Below are positions 14,752 to 25,288 of a stretch of 64,000 bases of DNA, piece by piece; position 1 is the first letter of the stretch, and each line of letters begins with the position of its first letter. The notes below the pieces were generated by a model. That model saw nothing but the letters and a program-made list of their open reading frames with translations, did not search any database and was not told the origin of the DNA. The translations under genes and the position numbers were made by a program. Origin of the DNA: Microbacterium sp. B35-30 (GTDB lineage Bacteria > Actinomycetota > Actinomycetes > Actinomycetales > Microbacteriaceae); NCBI RefSeq assembly GCF_010634855.1, contig NZ_MWLQ01000026.1:144833-208832 (forward strand), given 5' to 3'.

Positions 14752-17034
14752 CTACCGTGCCCGAACCGGGGCGGCGCTTCCCGCGTAGACGCTGCCGGGG
14801 CGGATGATGAGCGATCGCGGCGCGAGCAGTGCGAGGATGCGGCGCGACGGAGGCACCGAGGTCAGCAGCGCCACGCGCACGGAGCCCGCCGCGTCGGCAG
14901 CGGCATCCCCCATCCACAGCGAGCGGGTGCCCGCACGCGAGTAGCTGGCGCGCTCGATCGCCAGGACGACCGTGTTCATCTCGGATGCTGGAGCTCCGTG
15001 CTGCTCGACCAGGCGACGCGCGAACGCGCGCGGCGTCTCGCTGGCCGGCACCGCGATGCCCACGTCGATCGCCGCCTCCTGGACGGACTGCCAGGCAGCG
15101 GCCGCGTCGCCACCCCGGGCGGCGGCGTCCTGCTGGCGGCGGCGGAGTTCGCGAATGAGGAAGGGGAGCGCGAGCAGCACCACCAGCGCCGCCACGACGC
15201 CCAGGATCGGGAGCGGGTCGAGTCCGTTCCGCGCACCTCCGCCGGCCGCGTTCTGACGCTCCTCTTCGAGGGCGATCTGGGCCTCGTCGCCCGGCGCCGT
15301 GGGCGTGGCGTTGGACTGCGGGGTCACGGCATCCGGATTCGTGGACTGGCCAGGCAGCGCCGCCTCGGACGAGAACGTCGTCGGCACGCCGAGGCCCGAC
15401 GTCGGCTCGAACGGGATCCAGCCGACGCCGTCGAAGTACACCTCGGGCCAGGCGTGCAGCTGCGAGCTGTACACCGAGTACACCGGCTGACCGTCGATGC
15501 TCTCGGTCGTGGGCGTCCCCGGCAGGTAGCCGACGACGATGCGCGACGGCATGTGCAGGGTGCGGGCCATGAGCGCGAACGCCGATGCGAAATGGATGCA
15601 GTAGCCTGCGCGCACCTCCAGGAACTGCGCGACGGCCTCGGCGCCGCTGCCGTCGAAGCCCTCCTCGACGGGGGCGTCCAGCGAGTACTTGAAGTCGCCG
15701 CCGCGGAACCAGCGCTGCAGCGCCGTCAGCCGGTCGTAGTCCGTGGTGGCATCGGCGGTCATCTGCAGTGCGAGCTCACCGATGAGCGGAGGGATGTCGG
15801 AGGGCAGCTCCGTGGTCTCATCGCGCACCTGCGATCCCACCGATGCCGTGTTGCGCACCTGCTCGAGCGAGGGTCGCGCCGGGGCATAGGCGACCTCGTA
15901 CGCCTGCCCCTGCGTCGAGCTGTTCGTGGAGGCCACCGTGTGGTTGTAGGGAACGGCGCCCCAGACGCCCGCGCTGAGCCCATCGACACCCACGGCCGGG
16001 TACGGCACCGGCGCCCAGGGCGAGTCGAGGTTGACCACGTCGATCTTCGCCGTGTAGTCGCCGAGGCGGACTTCGGCGTCGGCATCCACCGCGCCGAAGG
16101 CTCGCTCGGAGCCGAGCGAGATCGTCTGGGCGCGGTCGGGCTCCCACACGCCGCCCTCGAAGCGCGACAGCGTCGTCGCGCGCAGGTACGGCACTGACGG
16201 GGCATCGGTGCGCACGCGGAGCACCTCGGCCTCCTGCGGGCGGCGCAGATCGTCGCCGAGTTGCAGCGTGGCGTCGATCCCGGGGCCCGGTCCCACCCCG
16301 GTTCCGGCCCGCGCACCCGGCTGGGGCAGCACCGGCGTCGCGACCACGGCGACGACGATCGCGATCGCACCGATGCCGAGCGCTGTCGCAGGGACTCCCG
16401 CGGTGCGCTCCGCCTCGCGCTCGAGCGGCTTCTCGCGGGAGCGCGTCTCGGATCGGATGAGGAAGAGGATCGTCACAGCGAGGAACACGAACCCGATGAT
16501 GTCGACGTCGCTCGGCGCGGCGATGGCCGGGATGAGCGACACCGCGACGATGCCGACGGAGGCGAGCAGAGGCATCCGTGCCGTCACCGCGACATGGTCG
16601 ACGATGATCGTGAGCAGGCCCATCGCCCCGACCACGACGAAACCCAGCGACAGCGTCGGCTCCAGCGGCGCCGCGCCCACGGTGATCTCCACCATCGCCG
16701 CCTCGACCAGCTGAGGGACCACTCGGAAGGTGTCGGTCGTGGGGATGATCCAGAGCAGGGCGGTGTCGCGCAGGAACACCAGGGTCATGAACGAGACCCA
16801 CACCGCTGCCTCGATCAGGCTCACGGCGACGGCCGGAAGGCGATACCGGCGGGCGGTGTAGCCGGCCGCGAGCACCATCGCCGCCAGCAGCAGCGCTCCG
16901 ATGAGCCACCATCCCGGCTCGATGACGCGCACCACCGGCAGCAGTGCCGCCAGCAGCGCCGCGAGGATCGAGATCGTCAGCAGGCGCTCGCCGCCGCGTC
17001 CGCGGGCGAGCCGTGCGGCCTCAGCCGAAGACAT
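14752..17034 (-). CDS. Transglutaminase-like membrane protein (DUF3488/TgpA type)
   Basis: About 760 residues. Six or so N-terminal membrane helices are followed by a large outer region with a transglutaminase core: Cys in VRAGYCIHFASAFALMAR, His in YSSQLHAWPEVYFDG, Asp/Glu in GWIPFEPTSG. One more membrane helix (LPILGVVAALVVLLALPFLI) and a cytoplasmic C-terminal domain close it. This is the TgpA arrangement. It follows DUF58 and MoxR genes, a widespread trio, and its start overlaps the DUF58 stop. It probably acts on cell-envelope proteins, as protease or cross-linker (inference). ATG 17034 is preferred; 17058 is possible. Confidence 0.85.
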   Translation of the reverse strand: MSSAEAARLARGRGGERLLTISILAALLAALLPVVRVIEPGWWLIGALLLAAMVLAAGYTARRYRLPAVAVSLIEAAVWVSFMTLVFLRDTALLWIIPTTDTFRVVPQLVEAAMVEITVGAAPLEPTLSLGFVVVGAMGLLTIIVDHVAVTARMPLLASVGIVAVSLIPAIAAPSDVDIIGFVFLAVTILFLIRSETRSREKPLEREAERTAGVPATALGIGAIAIVVAVVATPVLPQPGARAGTGVGPGPGIDATLQLGDDLRRPQEAEVLRVRTDAPSVPYLRATTLSRFEGGVWEPDRAQTISLGSERAFGAVDADAEVRLGDYTAKIDVVNLDSPWAPVPYPAVGVDGLSAGVWGAVPYNHTVASTNSSTQGQAYEVAYAPARPSLEQVRNTASVGSQVRDETTELPSDIPPLIGELALQMTADATTDYDRLTALQRWFRGGDFKYSLDAPVEEGFDGSGAEAVAQFLEVRAGYCIHFASAFALMARTLHMPSRIVVGYLPGTPTTESIDGQPVYSVYSSQLHAWPEVYFDGVGWIPFEPTSGLGVPTTFSSEAALPGQSTNPDAVTPQSNATPTAPGDEAQIALEEERQNAAGGGARNGLDPLPILGVVAALVVLLALPFLIRELRRRQQDAAARGGDAAAAWQSVQEAAIDVGIAVPASETPRAFARRLVEQHGAPASEMNTVVLAIERASYSRAGTRSLWMGDAAADAAGSVRVALLTSVPPSRRILALLAPRSLIIRPGSVYAGSAAPVRAR

Positions 17035-18280
17035 GGTGCACCCCGCGTCCGATCGCATTCGCCCACGCGACGCCCAGGTCTCGGTCCGGGCCGAAGCTGG
17101 CGACGTGCCAGCCGTGGTCGGCCGCGATGTCGAGCGCGTCGCCCATGGGCGACGCCGTCAGCAGGAGGGGCAGGGTGCTGTGGTGGGCGACGGGTCCCAG
17201 CGCCACGGCGTCGGCCGGATCGAGCCGTCCGGCGATGACCACGACGGGTCCCGTCGACAGGCCGGCGAACAGACGCGACAGCTGGGGGAGCGCGTCGTCG
17301 CGGTGCGCCGTCACGGTCGCGAAATGGACGAGCATCGCATCCACCTCGGTCATGTCGCCGCCGTCGATGCGGTCGGCGAGCACCGTGCCCTCGGAATCGA
17401 GCACTTCGACGGCGTAGCCGTCGTGCACGAGCCGGGCGACCGCCGACACGCATGCCGAGACCCCGGATTCGAAGCCGGCGTCGGCGCCCGGCGCGCGCAG
17501 GGCCTCTGGCGACCAGCGCAGCGCCGCTCGGTCGAGCACGACCGTCGCCTCGGGCGTCGACTCCTGCTCCTCCTGCCTCACCATTAGCTCGTCGCGGTGC
17601 GCGGTGGCGCGCCAGTGGATGCGGCGCATCGAGTCGCCGGAGGCATACGGCCGAGCGACCAGGTTGTCGGCGCCCTGACCGGGCTGATCCGTCGTGGTGT
17701 GCAGCATGCCGCCGGTGGCACCGGCGTAGTCGATGAGCGGTGGCAGGTCGACGACCGCCGGCGCGACGGTGACCGGCGTGCGCTGGCTGAAGACGACGGT
17801 GCGCCGAGCGAGCCCGAACGGGTCGGAGGTTCGCACCGTGAGCGGGCCGATCGAGTGGACCCCGCGGCGCGCGCCGGTGAAGGTGTAGGCCAGATCGATG
17901 CTGCGGACGCCTCCGCGCTCACCTCCGCGCAGGCCTGAGCCGAGCGCCGGGAAGGCACCCTCCGCTTTGCCGCGGAGACCCTTCGGCAAGGTGTCGCGCC
18001 AGGTGCCCGGCGCCGTGGGCAGTGCCGTGCGCACTTCGACGCGCACCGACACGCGCGCGTCGCCCCCGACCGACGCGACGTCCGGCGTGAGCGAACGTGT
18101 CACGGCGTCGGTGCGACGCCCGACGTACAGCGATCCGACGCTCGCCGCGACGACGGCGAGCAGCAGGATCCCGAAGTACATCAGCTCGGCGATCCCGGCC
18201 TCGTTGGCCACGATGAAGCATGCGATCGCAAGGACCAGCGCGCCGGTTCCCCGGACGGTCAGCGGCCACAGGCGTCTCAT
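17021..18280 (-). CDS. DUF58 domain protein
   Basis: The 419-residue protein has two N-terminal membrane helices (LVLAIACFIVANEAGIAELMYFGILLL region) and a DUF58 domain with the hallmark ARPYASGDSMRRIHWRATAHRDELMVRQ, followed by a von Willebrand A-like fold (ATVVLDRAAL). DUF58 proteins are encoded with MoxR ATPases, as here, 8 bases downstream of the moxR stop, and with transglutaminases. It is presumed to be the partner that MoxR remodels or that assembles envelope complexes. Confidence 0.85.
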   Translation of the reverse strand: MRRLWPLTVRGTGALVLAIACFIVANEAGIAELMYFGILLLAVVAASVGSLYVGRRTDAVTRSLTPDVASVGGDARVSVRVEVRTALPTAPGTWRDTLPKGLRGKAEGAFPALGSGLRGGERGGVRSIDLAYTFTGARRGVHSIGPLTVRTSDPFGLARRTVVFSQRTPVTVAPAVVDLPPLIDYAGATGGMLHTTTDQPGQGADNLVARPYASGDSMRRIHWRATAHRDELMVRQEEQESTPEATVVLDRAALRWSPEALRAPGADAGFESGVSACVSAVARLVHDGYAVEVLDSEGTVLADRIDGGDMTEVDAMLVHFATVTAHRDDALPQLSRLFAGLSTGPVVVIAGRLDPADAVALGPVAHHSTLPLLLTASPMGDALDIAADHGWHVASFGPDRDLGVAWANAIGRGVHHVFG

Positions 18281-18287
18281 CGTCGGC

Positions 18288-19310
<1,023 letters not shown>

Positions 19311-19447
19311 CGAGGCCTCCTGTTCCGCCCGCGATCGGGCGGTGGGCGGGTGGGTGAGGGCGTCCTCGCCCACGGCTCGATCCTAGCCACCGCGCACCCG
19401 CAGCGGCACTGGGAGAACGCTGGATGCCGCCGCCCGGCGGCGTCGGC

Positions 19448-19969
19448 CTACACCGACGCTGCCGCCATCAGTACCACCGAGACGCCCATGCAGATCAGCT
19501 GCGCCCGATCGAGCCGGCGGTGTGCGCGGGTCAGCAGCAGCGCCGAGAACGCCGCGTACGCGAGCGCGCCGCCCAGCAGGAGCGTCATCAGCGATGCGCT
19601 GCCGCCGTGGTGCCCGTGCGCCGACGCGCCGGCGGAGAGCGGGTCGTGCCCCATGGTCAGCTCCAGAGCGGCCATCGCGATCAGCCCGAGGCCGGTGTGC
19701 ACCGCCATGCCGGCGGGCGGCCGCGCGTGCGAGGAGGTTGCTCGCCCGCGCGGGCGGTGCCAGGCGGCCAGGGCCATCGCAGCGGCGACCAGGAGCACGG
19801 CCCAGTACACCGGCGCGACGAGCCTGGTGAGGGCGGCGTCGATCATCGCGACCAGCATGAGGACGGATGCCGCGGCGTCGGGCCACCGCGCCCGGCCGCG
19901 GTCGGCTGCCAGACAGCAGGCGCCGAGCGCGGCCGGGGCGATGGCCCAGGCGTGCAGCAGTTCGGTCAC
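19448..19969 (-). CDS. DUF5134-like membrane protein with His/Met-rich loop
   Basis: A 173-residue protein with about five membrane helices. A loop near residue 110 (MGHDPLSAGASAHGHHGG) is rich in His and is flanked by Met residues, as in copper-handling membrane proteins. It begins three bases after the stop of the copper amine oxidase gene, so the pair is one transcription unit. A role in copper supply or topaquinone enzyme assembly is a guess from context; DUF5134 has no assigned function that I know of. Confidence 0.7.
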   Translation of the reverse strand: MTELLHAWAIAPAALGACCLAADRGRARWPDAAASVLMLVAMIDAALTRLVAPVYWAVLLVAAAMALAAWHRPRGRATSSHARPPAGMAVHTGLGLIAMAALELTMGHDPLSAGASAHGHHGGSASLMTLLLGGALAYAAFSALLLTRAHRRLDRAQLICMGVSVVLMAAASV

Positions 19970-19972
19970 GGG

Positions 19973-22060
19973 TCAGCCGTGGTGGTGGTGCTCGCCGTGC
20001 GCGTGGCCCTCGTGCCCGCCGCCGTGAGCGTGGGCAGCGGCGTCATGGCCGTGGGCGCCGGGGGTCGGGCCGTAGCCGCCGCTCGCTGCGTGCACGTGAC
20101 CGGTGCCCGCCGCACAGTGCGCAGACTCGGGCGCCGGCACGTGGAGGGTGGGGTTGCGCTCGAAGAAGTTGTACGGCTTCAGCGTGAACTTGGCGTAGTC
20201 CATCGGCATGACCGGCCAGTCCTCGTTACGGGGGAAGTGCGTGAGCCCGAACGTGTGCCAGAGCACGACGTCCTGGCCGATCAACGGCTCGTCTCCCTCG
20301 ATGAAGGCCGGCAGCCCGCCGCCGCCCGGGTGCTGGTTGACGAAGTCGCCGGCCGCATAGCGCTCGGCGGGGTCGTACTTCGTCACGAACAGGTTCTTCG
20401 TCGCGAAGGCTGCACGCGACGCGATCGACGACGCGTCGTCGGCGAGGAGCACGGGTGTCTCGGTGGGGAAGAGCACGTAGGAGGTGGGCTGACCCATCGA
20501 CGTGGTCTGCTCGGTCGACGCGATCTGCCAGACGCGGTTGCGGGCGCCGTCGGCGAGGCGGCCCGACACCTTCTCGGAGGCGATCGGCACGACGCTCTTG
20601 GTGAACGCGTTGCCGGCGGGGTTCTCGGCCGAGATCGGCACGCGCACGGCGTCGATCTCGTTCACGACGTTCGCGACGCCGTCGACCGTCATGTCGAGCC
20701 GCGCCGAGAAGAGGTGCTGGTGGTACGGGGCGCCGAGGCCCGGCGCGACCTCCGAGGCGAACGGGTAGGGCGATCCGTCCTCGTTCACGCCCGGGTAGGC
20801 GGAGGTGAACAGGATGCCGGTGAGCTTCGCCTCGCACTCGATGGTGCCGTCGAGGTAGAGGTACCAGAAGAACCCGTAGTCGTAGTTGCCGACGGTGGTG
20901 AAGAACGAGATCACCAGCCGCCGCGACCGTCGCACCTCGGCCGCGCCGGTGAAGATGTCGGTGTGCTTCCAGAGCGAGCCGAAGTCCTCCTCGTGCATGC
21001 ACACGCCGTTGCGCACGGTGCGCGGCATCCCGAGCTCGTCCGCGAGGATCGCGTCGACGTACGTGATGTCGCCCACGCAGTCGCAGCCGAGCTCGAGCTC
21101 GTTGGTGTACCGGCCGAAGAGATATTCGCCGGTGTCGAAGTAGTTCTGCCAGAACCTGTTCGGCTGCGGGTCGGCGTAGGGCACGACCATCTCGCTGATC
21201 GACCCGCGGTACATGACCGGGCGTCCCGCGAACGAGAGCTGTCGCAGGATGAGTCCCTCGCGCGTGTCGAAGCCGATCCGGAGGTCCCACTCGCCCCAGG
21301 TGACGTGTTCGCCGTCGACGGTCAGGCTCGATCCTTCGGGCTGCGCGATCACGATGGGCTTGAGGCCCTCGAGGGGTGGGCCCTGCAGCGCGGGATCGTC
21401 GTAGTTGCCGCTCGTCTGCGGGATGTCGTAGCCCGGGTTGTCGACGACCTTGATGACCGAGCGGGCGGCGACGTCGATGTAGGCGGTGAGCCCATCCACC
21501 GGGTGCGCCCAGGGGTGATCCGCGGCGTGGAACTGCTGGAAGGCGAACGTGCGCAGGATACGGCGCCCGGCCTCATCCTCGTACCCGTAGCTGCCTGCCG
21601 ACAGCGGCACGAGCACGACGTCGTCCGGCGTCAGCCCGCGCCCCGCGAGAGCAGCCACCCACTCCGCGTTCTCGTTCGCGATGACGCCGACCTCTTCGAA
21701 CTCGGCGTCGAGGATCGGCAGCTGCCCTGCGGTGCCGTCCAGCTCGACGGACGAGAGCACGTCACCGTCGGCCAGCGAGACGACCAGGTCGAGCGACCGT
21801 GCCGACCGCATGTCGAGCAGCTGCACGCGTGCGCGCCGCTCGGGCAGCGGGCCGGTGCCGGCCTCCCACGCCAGGATCTCCGGCTTCGGCGCCTCTTCGA
21901 GACCGACGTAGGCGAATCGCGTCGCGTCCGTCGTCGTGTCGAGTCCGAGCACGATCGCGCGCACGGCTTCGATCTCGGCGGGCGTCAGTGACGCGAGCGG
22001 ATGCTGCGGCGCGGGCGGTGCGGTGAAGCCCGAGGCGGTGGCGATGTCGGTGATGGTCAT
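19973..22060 (-). CDS. Copper-containing primary amine oxidase with His-rich tail
   Basis: The 695-residue enzyme matches bacterial copper amine oxidases. The topaquinone precursor tyrosine lies in GNYDYGFFW (Y393), the catalytic base in NYFDTGEY (D309), and copper ligands in HQHLFSARLD and LTHFPRNEDWPVMPMDYAKF. It converts primary amines to aldehyde, ammonia and hydrogen peroxide. The last 53 residues hold 14 His and end GEHHHHG, a natural polyhistidine tail not typical of the family. A ribosome site (GAAGGAG) precedes ATG 22060. It follows an APC permease gene and precedes a DUF5134 gene; an amine uptake and oxidation operon is likely. No secretion signal is visible. Confidence 0.95.
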   Translation of the reverse strand: MTITDIATASGFTAPPAPQHPLASLTPAEIEAVRAIVLGLDTTTDATRFAYVGLEEAPKPEILAWEAGTGPLPERRARVQLLDMRSARSLDLVVSLADGDVLSSVELDGTAGQLPILDAEFEEVGVIANENAEWVAALAGRGLTPDDVVLVPLSAGSYGYEDEAGRRILRTFAFQQFHAADHPWAHPVDGLTAYIDVAARSVIKVVDNPGYDIPQTSGNYDDPALQGPPLEGLKPIVIAQPEGSSLTVDGEHVTWGEWDLRIGFDTREGLILRQLSFAGRPVMYRGSISEMVVPYADPQPNRFWQNYFDTGEYLFGRYTNELELGCDCVGDITYVDAILADELGMPRTVRNGVCMHEEDFGSLWKHTDIFTGAAEVRRSRRLVISFFTTVGNYDYGFFWYLYLDGTIECEAKLTGILFTSAYPGVNEDGSPYPFASEVAPGLGAPYHQHLFSARLDMTVDGVANVVNEIDAVRVPISAENPAGNAFTKSVVPIASEKVSGRLADGARNRVWQIASTEQTTSMGQPTSYVLFPTETPVLLADDASSIASRAAFATKNLFVTKYDPAERYAAGDFVNQHPGGGGLPAFIEGDEPLIGQDVVLWHTFGLTHFPRNEDWPVMPMDYAKFTLKPYNFFERNPTLHVPAPESAHCAAGTGHVHAASGGYGPTPGAHGHDAAAHAHGGGHEGHAHGEHHHHG

Positions 22061-22102
22061 GGTGCTCCTTCGGTGCGGGGATGGATGTCGGATCGCCGTG
22101 CC

Positions 22103-23578
22103 TCAGCCGGCGATCGAGTCGGTGAGCTTCGCGTACGCCGCCGGGCGGCGGTTCTTGATCCAGGCGGCCTGGACGTACCCGAAGACGGGGACGACGACGA
22201 CGAGTCCGAGCAGGAACCAGCTGACGGCCGCGAAGACCGGGTTGCCGTCGGCGTCGACGTCGCCCACCATGATCGGGAAGTACGCCACGATGAGGGCCGC
22301 CGAGAGCATGAGCCCGACGAATCCGAGGGCGGGAGCGATCACGGTGTTCCACACCCGCCGGTCCTTCTTCGTCCTGACGAAGTACACGATCACCGCGACC
22401 GAGGTGAGCCCCATCAGGATCGCGATGGCGAGCGTCGCGACACCGGCGAACCAGGTGAAGACCTGCAGCACGGGGTCGAGGCCCAGGACCGCGAAGACCG
22501 CGATCAGCACGACCGCCGTGACCGTCTGCACGAGCGACGACACGTGCGGCGAGAGGTGCTTCGCGTGCACCGCGCCGAGCTTGTCGGGGAGCACCCCGGA
22601 GTTCGCCATGGAGTGCTGATAACGCGTGACGACGTTGTGGAACGACAGGACGCAGGCGAACATCGCGGTGATCAGGAGGATGTTGACGGCGATCTCGCCG
22701 AACGAGCCGAGGTAGCGGGCCATCGTGGTGATGATGAACGTGCCGGGGTCCTCGGCGATGGCGTCGAGGACGTTGCTCGGCCCCCACGCCATGACCAGCC
22801 CCCACGCCGCCAGTGTGTAGAACACGCCGATGCCGATCACCGCGGCGTACGTGGCGCGAGGGATGGTCCGGTTCGGGTCCTTCGCCTCGTCGCGGAAGAT
22901 CGCCGTGGCCTCGAAGCCGATGAAAGCGGCGATCGCGAACATCAGCCCGACACCGGGGGAGCCGCTCGCGACGTTCGCGGGCTCGAAGGGAGCGAGGCTC
23001 AGGCCCTCGGGGCCGCCGCTGACGACGACGGCGACGACCATCGCCAGGACGATGCCGACCTCCGCGATCAGCAGCACGCCGAGCACCTTGCTCGACAGAT
23101 CGATGTGGCGGTAGCCCAGCACGCCGACGACCGCGATCGTGATCAGCGACATCAGCCACCAGGGCAGAGCCGGGCCGCCGATCGACTCGACGGTCACCGA
23201 CAGGATGTAGCCGATGTACCCGTACACCGACACCTGGATGGTGGTGTAGGTCAGCATCGCGATCCACGCGCTCGCGAGCCCGGTCGAGCGGCCGAGGCCG
23301 TAGCCGACGTAGGTGAAGAAGGCGCCCGGCTTGGGCACGTGGCGGGTCATCGCCGCCAGCCCCACCGAGAACAGCAGCAGGATCACGGCGCTGATGGCAT
23401 AGAGCGCCGGGAAGCCGATGCCGTTGCCGAGGAGCATGCCGAGCGGCGCGGCGCCGCCGATGACGGTGAGCGGGGATGCGGCGGCGACCACCATGAAGAC
23501 GATGGCGGTGACTCCGAGCGAGCCGGTCAGCGTCCGCTTCGCGGACGCCTCGACTCCCTTCGATTCGAGCTGGGTCAT
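22103..23578 (-). CDS. APC-superfamily amine/amino acid permease
   Basis: The 491-residue protein has about 12 membrane helices, the APC N-terminal signature (GSLGVTAIVFMVVAAASPLTVIGG) and GFEATAIFRDEAKDPNRTIPRA in the middle. ATG at 23578 follows GGAGG; the longer in-frame extension is non-coding in character. The gene lies 42 bases upstream of the copper amine oxidase, so it most likely brings in the amine substrate. It is divergent from a second APC permease at 23789. Confidence 0.88.
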   Translation of the reverse strand: MTQLESKGVEASAKRTLTGSLGVTAIVFMVVAAASPLTVIGGAAPLGMLLGNGIGFPALYAISAVILLLFSVGLAAMTRHVPKPGAFFTYVGYGLGRSTGLASAWIAMLTYTTIQVSVYGYIGYILSVTVESIGGPALPWWLMSLITIAVVGVLGYRHIDLSSKVLGVLLIAEVGIVLAMVVAVVVSGGPEGLSLAPFEPANVASGSPGVGLMFAIAAFIGFEATAIFRDEAKDPNRTIPRATYAAVIGIGVFYTLAAWGLVMAWGPSNVLDAIAEDPGTFIITTMARYLGSFGEIAVNILLITAMFACVLSFHNVVTRYQHSMANSGVLPDKLGAVHAKHLSPHVSSLVQTVTAVVLIAVFAVLGLDPVLQVFTWFAGVATLAIAILMGLTSVAVIVYFVRTKKDRRVWNTVIAPALGFVGLMLSAALIVAYFPIMVGDVDADGNPVFAAVSWFLLGLVVVVPVFGYVQAAWIKNRRPAAYAKLTDSIAG

Positions 23579-23788
23579 GGCAGAACCTCCGGGCGACACG
23601 GGAACGGGGATGCCCTGAGCCTCGCGGCAGCGCATTGCGGCGCCGTCGCGCGCCGGTGAAACCTCGCGCATGCCGACTGAGATCGGCCAGCGCGGGTGTC
23701 TCAATCGGGCGATACACGGGCGAAACACGCGGGTAGCGGCCCGGCAACCGCGCCCGCGTAACGTCTCACGGGCACCACCGGAGGCGAC

Positions 23789-25288
23789 ATGACCGCACTC
23801 GAGCGCGCGATCGCGCGACCCGACCCCGTCCACGACTTCGGGGCGCGTTCACCGCTGGACGGCCTGGATCGCCGCAGCGTGGGCTTCTTCGATGTGCTCG
23901 CCCAGTCGGTGGCCGCCGTCGCCCCGGCTGCCGCGGCGACCACCGTCGTGCTGCTCGTCGCCGGCATCTCACCCTCGGCGACCGTGCTGTCGATCGTGCT
24001 CGCCGGCGTCCTCAGCCTCCTGGTGGCCCGGACGATCTCGCAGTTCGCGCGGCGGCTGGCCGCTGCCGGTTCGACCTACACCTACACCGCCCGCGGCCTG
24101 GGTCCGGGTGCCGGACTCGCGTCCGGCGCGGCGATCCTGGTCGGCTACGGTGCAATCGCGATGTTCGCGCTCCTCGGCGGGGCGTACTACGTCACCTTCC
24201 TCCTGGAATCGGCTTGGCCCGAGGCGGGTGGCCCCGGAACGCTCTCCGCGGTTCTGGCGGCGGAGGCGGCCTTCGTCGCCGTCGTGCTCGTGCGCGGCAT
24301 CCGTCTCTCGTCTCGCATCGCGCTCGTCGTCGAGGTGCTCTCGGTGGCTCTCATCGCCGTGCTCCTCGTCGTGCTCCTGATCCGGATCGGTCCGATCGAC
24401 CCGGGGCACGTGCTCGGCTTCGCCGGCTTCGATCCCGCTGCGCTCGCCGCCGGCTCGGTCATCGCGCTCACCGCCTTCGTCGGCTTCGAGAGCGCGTCGA
24501 CGCTGGGCGTCGAGGCGCGTGCGCCGCTGCGCAACGTGCCGCGGGCGATCGTGTGGACGGTGCTGCTGTCGGGCGGGCTCTTCGTCCTGGCGGCGGTCGC
24601 CCAGGTCGCGGGCTTCGACGCCATCGGCTCCTCGCTCGCCGCCAGTGCCTCGCCGATCAACGAGCTCGCCTCGGCGTACGGGCTGGGCGGCTGGGGCGTC
24701 GTCGCCGACATCGGCATCGCGGCCTCGTTCGTGGCGTGCGCGATCGGCTCGACCACCGCGCTCACCCGAGTGCTGTTCACGATGGGGCGCGACGGCGTGC
24801 TGCCGCGGCCGGCGGGCAGAGCGCACCCGAAGTTCGGCACGCCGATCGGCGCGGTGGCACTGGCCTTTCCGCTCATCGCGGGTGTGCCGTTCGTGCTCCT
24901 GCTGTCGGGAGTCGACGTTCGCGGTGCGATGCACGCGACCATCGCCGTCGGCGGCGCGGGCTACATCGTCGCCTACATCCTGGTGTGCGTCGCGGCGCCG
25001 GTCTTCCTGCGGCGCATCGGAGAGCTCACCGTGGGCTCGGCGATCACGGCGATCGTCTCGGCGGGCGTCCTCACCGGCGCCCTCGTCACCTTCTTCGCGG
25101 TCGACGCCGCGAGCGGCAGTGTCGCACTCTGGGTGGTGCTGGCGGTCGGCGCCGTCGCCGCAGTCGCGGTGGCGGTCCGACTGCGTCGCGGCACGCCGTC
25201 ACTCGCGCGCGTCGGGTCGTACGACGAGCCAGTCGCCTCGGAGGTGCTGGGCGGCATCGCCCGCCGGGAGCGGAGGAGCGGTGCCTGA
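23789..25288 (+). CDS. APC-superfamily amino acid permease
   Basis: The 499-residue protein has about 12 helices, with GSTYTYTARGLGPGAGL and GFESASTLGVEARAPLRNVPRA as APC landmarks. The cytoplasmic N-terminus starts after GGAGG-CGAC-ATG. It shares a promoter region with the oppositely oriented permease/amine oxidase operon, and its stop overlaps the start of an IclR-type regulator. It probably belongs to the same amine-use locus. Confidence 0.88.
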   Translation: MTALERAIARPDPVHDFGARSPLDGLDRRSVGFFDVLAQSVAAVAPAAAATTVVLLVAGISPSATVLSIVLAGVLSLLVARTISQFARRLAAAGSTYTYTARGLGPGAGLASGAAILVGYGAIAMFALLGGAYYVTFLLESAWPEAGGPGTLSAVLAAEAAFVAVVLVRGIRLSSRIALVVEVLSVALIAVLLVVLLIRIGPIDPGHVLGFAGFDPAALAAGSVIALTAFVGFESASTLGVEARAPLRNVPRAIVWTVLLSGGLFVLAAVAQVAGFDAIGSSLAASASPINELASAYGLGGWGVVADIGIAASFVACAIGSTTALTRVLFTMGRDGVLPRPAGRAHPKFGTPIGAVALAFPLIAGVPFVLLLSGVDVRGAMHATIAVGGAGYIVAYILVCVAAPVFLRRIGELTVGSAITAIVSAGVLTGALVTFFAVDAASGSVALWVVLAVGAVAAVAVAVRLRRGTPSLARVGSYDEPVASEVLGGIARRERRSGA

